Shown here in pieces: positions 60,501-64,000 of a DNA stretch of 64,000 nt; positions within the stretch are counted from its first letter, which is position 1, and each line of letters opens with the position of its first letter. The DNA comes from Nageia nagi (taxonomy: Eukaryota; Pinophyta). Position numbers and translations under genes: made by a program. The notes beneath the pieces are model-generated. The model did not search any database and had not been told where the DNA came from. It worked only from the letters and a program-made list of their open reading frames with translations. The DNA is taken from NCBI GenBank assembly GCA_050084985.1, contig JBITNC010000001.1, forward strand, positions 39,556,001 through 39,620,000, read 5' to 3'.

Positions 60501-61255
60501 TGTTGGAATTTGTATTCAATTGAAGACTATTTGAGGTTGAAGATCAAACCAATTCTCTATCAACTTGGCTTATTCAATAGGTCATTCATATTAGGGAAGG
60601 TATAACATTTTATAGAGAAATATAATTGAGATGATTATTTTTGCATTGGATAACCCTTGAATTACCTTTCCAATGAGTATATGCATCCTACCTTTGCTAA
60701 ATATTTGATAATTATCTTAACCATTTTTAATAAATTGACTATTCTTTGCATAGAAAACATGGTATCGACCATATTTCATCAACCCCAAATGTAGTAGCCA
60801 TCTCATTTCACACAAAATGTGACCATGTTTTACCAAAACATGACTATGTTTTAGTACCGACCATTTTGGATTACCCAATTTTGTATCTTTTCATATTTTT
60901 TATTTGTTTCTTGACATTTTGGTTGTTTTGTTTTCTGTAGGATGTTATCTATATTAGTTATTAGCTTACTTATGTAATTAGGTTAATTAGATTCAATTGG
61001 ATTAGATTATTATTATGTAGATTGATGTGAGAGGCCAAGTGAGTGTAGTGTGTTGGGTGAGGGTTCTTAATAGAACTTCATTCTAGATTGTAATTATTTG
61101 ATTCTACTATTAATATATATTATTCCATTATGATATTGCTTCATTATGTATTCATATTTATGAGATTGTATATCCTCCGTTATTGAATAGTGATGAATAT
61201 ATAAATGTTTTAGTTTATTTAATATATTTAGATTATTCATCTCATACCAAAACCA
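60501..61255 (+). repeat. Element J, 5' LTR
   Basis: Begins TGTTGGAATTTGTATTCAATTG, shortened here to its first 12 bases for certainty: TGTTGGAATTTG matches TTTTAGAACTTG at 63889, and GATCAAACCAATTCTCTATC at 60542 matches GATCAAATTAATTCTCTATT at 63929. The right end is a guess at ...AAAACCA. Confidence 0.7.
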
Positions 61256-61368
61256 TGGTTAGATTGATTTGATGGGTTTTAGAAAGCTTGGTAGATTGGA
61301 GAGTTAGAGTTAACTTATGGGGATTTTGGAAATAATTTTATAAAATTATTTTATGATCTATTCTTCAT

Positions 61369-61677
61369 TTGGCTTCTTATTGCTCTAGTGTAAATGCTAT
61401 CAAGAGTAAATTCTTGCCACTAGCAGAATTTGATGGGAAACATTTTGATTTTTGGAGCATAAAAATGGAGACATTGTTGATGGGGAAAGGCCTATGGGAA
61501 ATTGTTGAAGATGGGTATATTGGCCCAAATGATTGGAGCTCTATTGAAGAAGAGGAAATAAGCTTGAAAAATAATGAACAACATTTAAATTCTTTTGCTC
61601 TTTATGACATAAGAAAGATCATGAAAAAGAAATTTTTTCCATTTCTTGTAGGTTGTAGGACAACTTGGGAAGCATGA
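61369..61677 (+). pseudogene. Element J gag N-terminus (copia type)
   Basis: An open 103-codon stretch from a TTG (where ATG is expected) reads ASYCSSVNAIKSKFLPLAEF, then DGKHFDFWSIKMETLLMGKG and LWEIVEDGY, the standard start of plant copia gags (F-D-G-x-N-Y-x-x-W). It ends C-R-T-T-W-E-A and a stop. The following KLQ.. core typical of copia gags is present only as a trace (61680-61760). Gag would form the particle. Confidence 0.82.
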
Positions 61678-63830
61678 AAAATATTGCAAGATTATTTTGG
61701 GGGTGTGCAAATTCTTCAAGAAAATGTTTCTTTTATGAGCAAGGAAGAACATTGTTATTTTGGATTTTAGAAAAATGTTGGAAAAGAATAATAATAAGAT
61801 ATTATTATTTCAGATTATGTTGTTAGAGCACTTGGAGAGTGCATTATTAAAGATTATCTCATGGAAGAAGCATAAAATGTTATTCTAGAATTTTTTGTTG
61901 ATGCTTATCTTAACAATTCTCATTTTGCTTATGAAAATGATGTTTATGATGAAGGTTTAGTTGTTGCAGACTCTCTGTAGAGAGAGAATGTTCATGTTGA
62001 AGTTCCTCTAAAAGGGGAGAATAATGAAGAAAAATATATGATGGATTACCAACTTGAAGACCAGTCATATGGAGTGGAGATGGGTCTTACAAATACTATT
62101 TTGGAATTACATTTTGAAAAATAAGTTGGAGTTATACATTAGCTTGAAGATTGTTAAAAAAATATAAATTATTATTTTAAGAAAGATTTCCTAAATTTTA
62201 AAGCAAAACTAGTTGTGCATATGGAGGAATGTTGGACTAAAGATCATTATTCAAGAATGGAAGATGATTAGTTTGAAAATACTAATTTTGATGTTGAAGA
62301 TGCAATGCTCATGAAAGAGTATTGTGTTAAAGATGAAAAGGAATATGGTTATCTTGTAAAACCAATTTTGAATATTGCAGAAGAATATCTCATAATGGAG
62401 TATTTGTTTGGATACCATAGGATGAATATATGCTTTACAAAATAAATTTTGAATATGCTCTTGTTGAGAAGACCATGGTTTATGTATTGTAGGATTATTT
62501 ATCAAATTTTATTGATGAAAATGATTTAAAATTTGTTTGCACTATTCTTGATTTTTTTCTTGAGAAAGTAAATAATAAAGATTATTTTATTAAAGAGGCA
62601 TACATTCATGATCCTCTTGTAATGACAATATGGACTAATTTTTTAAATATTATGGAACTTGAAAATTGTTTTCAAGAGGAAATATATGGAGCTTATGGAA
62701 TTGAGAATTATTTTGTGAAAATTGATTAAGATTAATTTGTAGAAGCAATGTATGGAGTATTTTGAATGATTTTTATGTTTTAGGGGTAGCTTTGAACTAT
62801 CTAAAAGATGTTTGTTTTGTTTAAATAGCACCAAAGTGTGCATTTAAAATAAAAGATAAAAATCTAGTTGTATATGAAGATGAAGAATCTTGTTTGTGTG
62901 AAGAATATCATAGAATCACTCTTGCTATGAAGGATAATATTTTTGTAGCACTAATAGTAAATAATAATAAACATTTGTAGCAATATGGCACAAGGGACTC
63001 TACTCCATCCTACAGAAGTGAAGGTGATGATTTTTGTAATTTTTTTCATTTTTTGATGAGTTGATTATCGTAGGTATGAGTTTTCATTTAGTGGGAATTT
63101 TTGATACTATTTTGTTGAATAAATTTATGAAAAATGTTGGATGCCTTACAAAGGCATCATTAGGGGGCTAGTTTTGTGAAAAAAAATTAAAATTTGATTT
63201 ATGTGATAAGTAATTGGTGCAAAATTATTTTGAACAATAATATGATCTTGAAGAGCTCCATTTGAAGGGGTATTTTAAAGAAGTTGAAGATAGGTGTTTT
63301 ATGCTTAAGGACCATCCATCATTGCTAAGTGTGGTTAGTCATATCATGGATGATTTGAGTATGAAGGACAATCATTTATTGGCTATACATTCTTTTTGAA
63401 GAGCATTTTTTTTGGTCAAAGAGCAATTTTTACAAGTTACATTTGTAGTGAGTCAATTTTAGGCCACTACATTTTGTATTATTTGTGTGAAAGTGTATGA
63501 AATTGTATTGTGGTTTGATGAGATGCTTTAGTTTATAAATTGCTCATTTGGAGCATGGTTTGATATTGGTGATCATAACTTTATTTTCTCATGCAGCACC
63601 TTTGTGAATAACATGAGTTTTTATGAAGAGGATATTTTTTATAAAAGAGGATTTTATCATCAAAAGGTACTTATGTTTTACTTGTAGGAGATAGAAAGCA
63701 TTTTGAAGGAAAATCCTCATGAAGAGTTTAAGATGATGCACAACAAAAGCATGGTGGGTGCCAGCCAAATTTTCTTAACTTTCACATTTTTTATTACAAA
63801 ATTGAAAGAGACATAAAAAGGCTCTTTTAA
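61678..63830 (+). pseudogene. Element J acidic, tyrosine-rich coding region, unknown
   Basis: From about 61880 to 62440 one plus-strand frame is readable with only a few stops: AYENDVYDEGLVVADSL, ENVHVEVPLKGENNEEKYMM, DYQLEDQSYGVEMGL, then MEECWTKDHYSRMEDD and KEYCVKDEKEYGYLVKPIL. After a frameshift near 62430 it goes on with DYLSNFIDENDLKFVCTILD, EAYIHDPLVMTIWTNFLNI and NCFQEEIYGAYGIENYF. Later pieces include EDEESCLCEEYHRITLAMKD (about 62876) and LKDHPSLLSVVSHIMDDL (about 63306). It is rich in E, D, Y and L. No known domain recognised. The stops look like decay of a once-long protein. Confidence 0.55.
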
Positions 63831-63876
63831 TCGATTTATGATGCTTCAAAAATTTATTCCTGAGTCCTTTTAGCAT

Positions 63877-63886
63877 CAAGGGGGAT
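63877..63886 (+). other. Element J polypurine tract
   Basis: CAAGGGGGAT, two bases before the right LTR start at 63889. Confidence 0.7.
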
Positions 63887-63888
63887 AA

Positions 63889-64000
63889 TTTTAGAACTTG
63901 AGCTCAATTGAATACCATTCAAAGTGAAAGATCAAATTAATTCTCTATTAACTAGACTTATTAAACATATCAGTAATCTTTAGGAAGGCATAACTTTTTG
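63889..64000 (+). repeat. Element J, 3' LTR (truncated by window end)
   Basis: First 112 bases of the right LTR, aligning with 60501-60615 with many substitutions and small gaps. The rest lies outside the window. Confidence 0.7.

Larger units (their letters stand above)
60501..64000 (+). mobile_element. Element J: copia-like LTR element with unknown acidic coding region
   Basis: A left LTR (60501 to about 61255) and the first 112 bases of a matching right LTR (63889-64000, cut by the window end) flank a 2.6 kb interior on the plus strand. The interior starts with a copia-type gag and ends with a polypurine tract. No protease, integrase, reverse transcriptase or RNase H was found; a long acidic, tyrosine-rich coding region fills the space. 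It therefore looks non-autonomous. It is inserted upstream of the extra RNase H of gypsy remnant I. Confidence 0.78.

Noticed and set aside
62251-62843. Minus-strand frames in element J
   Set aside because: Shadows of the acidic plus-strand region, which has better-ordered coding sequence.

Overview
This window reads as plant nuclear DNA from a very large, repeat-packed genome. A gymnosperm such as a conifer is most likely: the window is AT-rich and CpG-poor and contains one old LTR retrotransposon inside another, with long (0.7-1.9 kb) LTRs. I see no intact host gene, tRNA, rRNA, operon or CRISPR array. Every recognisable coding stretch belongs to a transposable element, and almost all are broken by stop codons and frameshifts. 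The organism call is an inference from this architecture; the sequence does not prove it.

Layout. The oldest layer I can see is a plus-strand Ty1/copia element (element C). The end of its RNase H gene is split over 1-18, 4664-4695 and 14008-14400, and its 3' LTR is split over 14584-14893, 22130-23189 and 37184-37745. Four younger elements sit inside it. Element A (19-4663, minus) is a Ty3/gypsy element holding only gag and protease. Element B (4696-14007, minus) is a full-structure copia element with LTRs, tRNA-iMet primer site, gag, protease, integrase, reverse transcriptase, RNase H and polypurine tract. Element D (14894-22124, plus) holds only gag and has a perfect GTTGG target duplication. 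Element E (about 23190-37183, minus) is a 14 kb gypsy element with an extra RNase H placed before the reverse transcriptase and a long unknown coding region after the integrase.

From 37746 to 48511 the sequence is mostly unassigned. It includes an unrecognised decayed minus-strand coding region (40430-42600), a degenerate tandem repeat with a 50-bp period (about 42750-43850) and an (ATC)16 microsatellite. Element F (48512-54296, plus) is a Ty3/gypsy chromovirus with short LTRs and all domains in order through a chromodomain-like tail. It is followed by a LINE reverse-transcriptase tail (54600-54970), an unrecognised decayed plus-strand gene (55190-56810) and a minus-strand gypsy pol remnant (57060-60130) with the same unusual RNase H order as E. 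Element J (60501 to the window end) is a copia-like element with a gag start but no visible pol; in its place is a long acidic, tyrosine-rich coding region I do not recognise.

How the parts relate. Each autonomous element carries gag (particle), protease, reverse transcriptase/RNase H (copying) and integrase (insertion). A, D and J lack pol and would have needed enzymes from related elements. The stretches most worth following are those coding regions not explained by known retroelement domains: 25150-29000, 40430-42600, 55190-56810 and 61678-63830. All names below come from reading motifs by eye; no database search was run.
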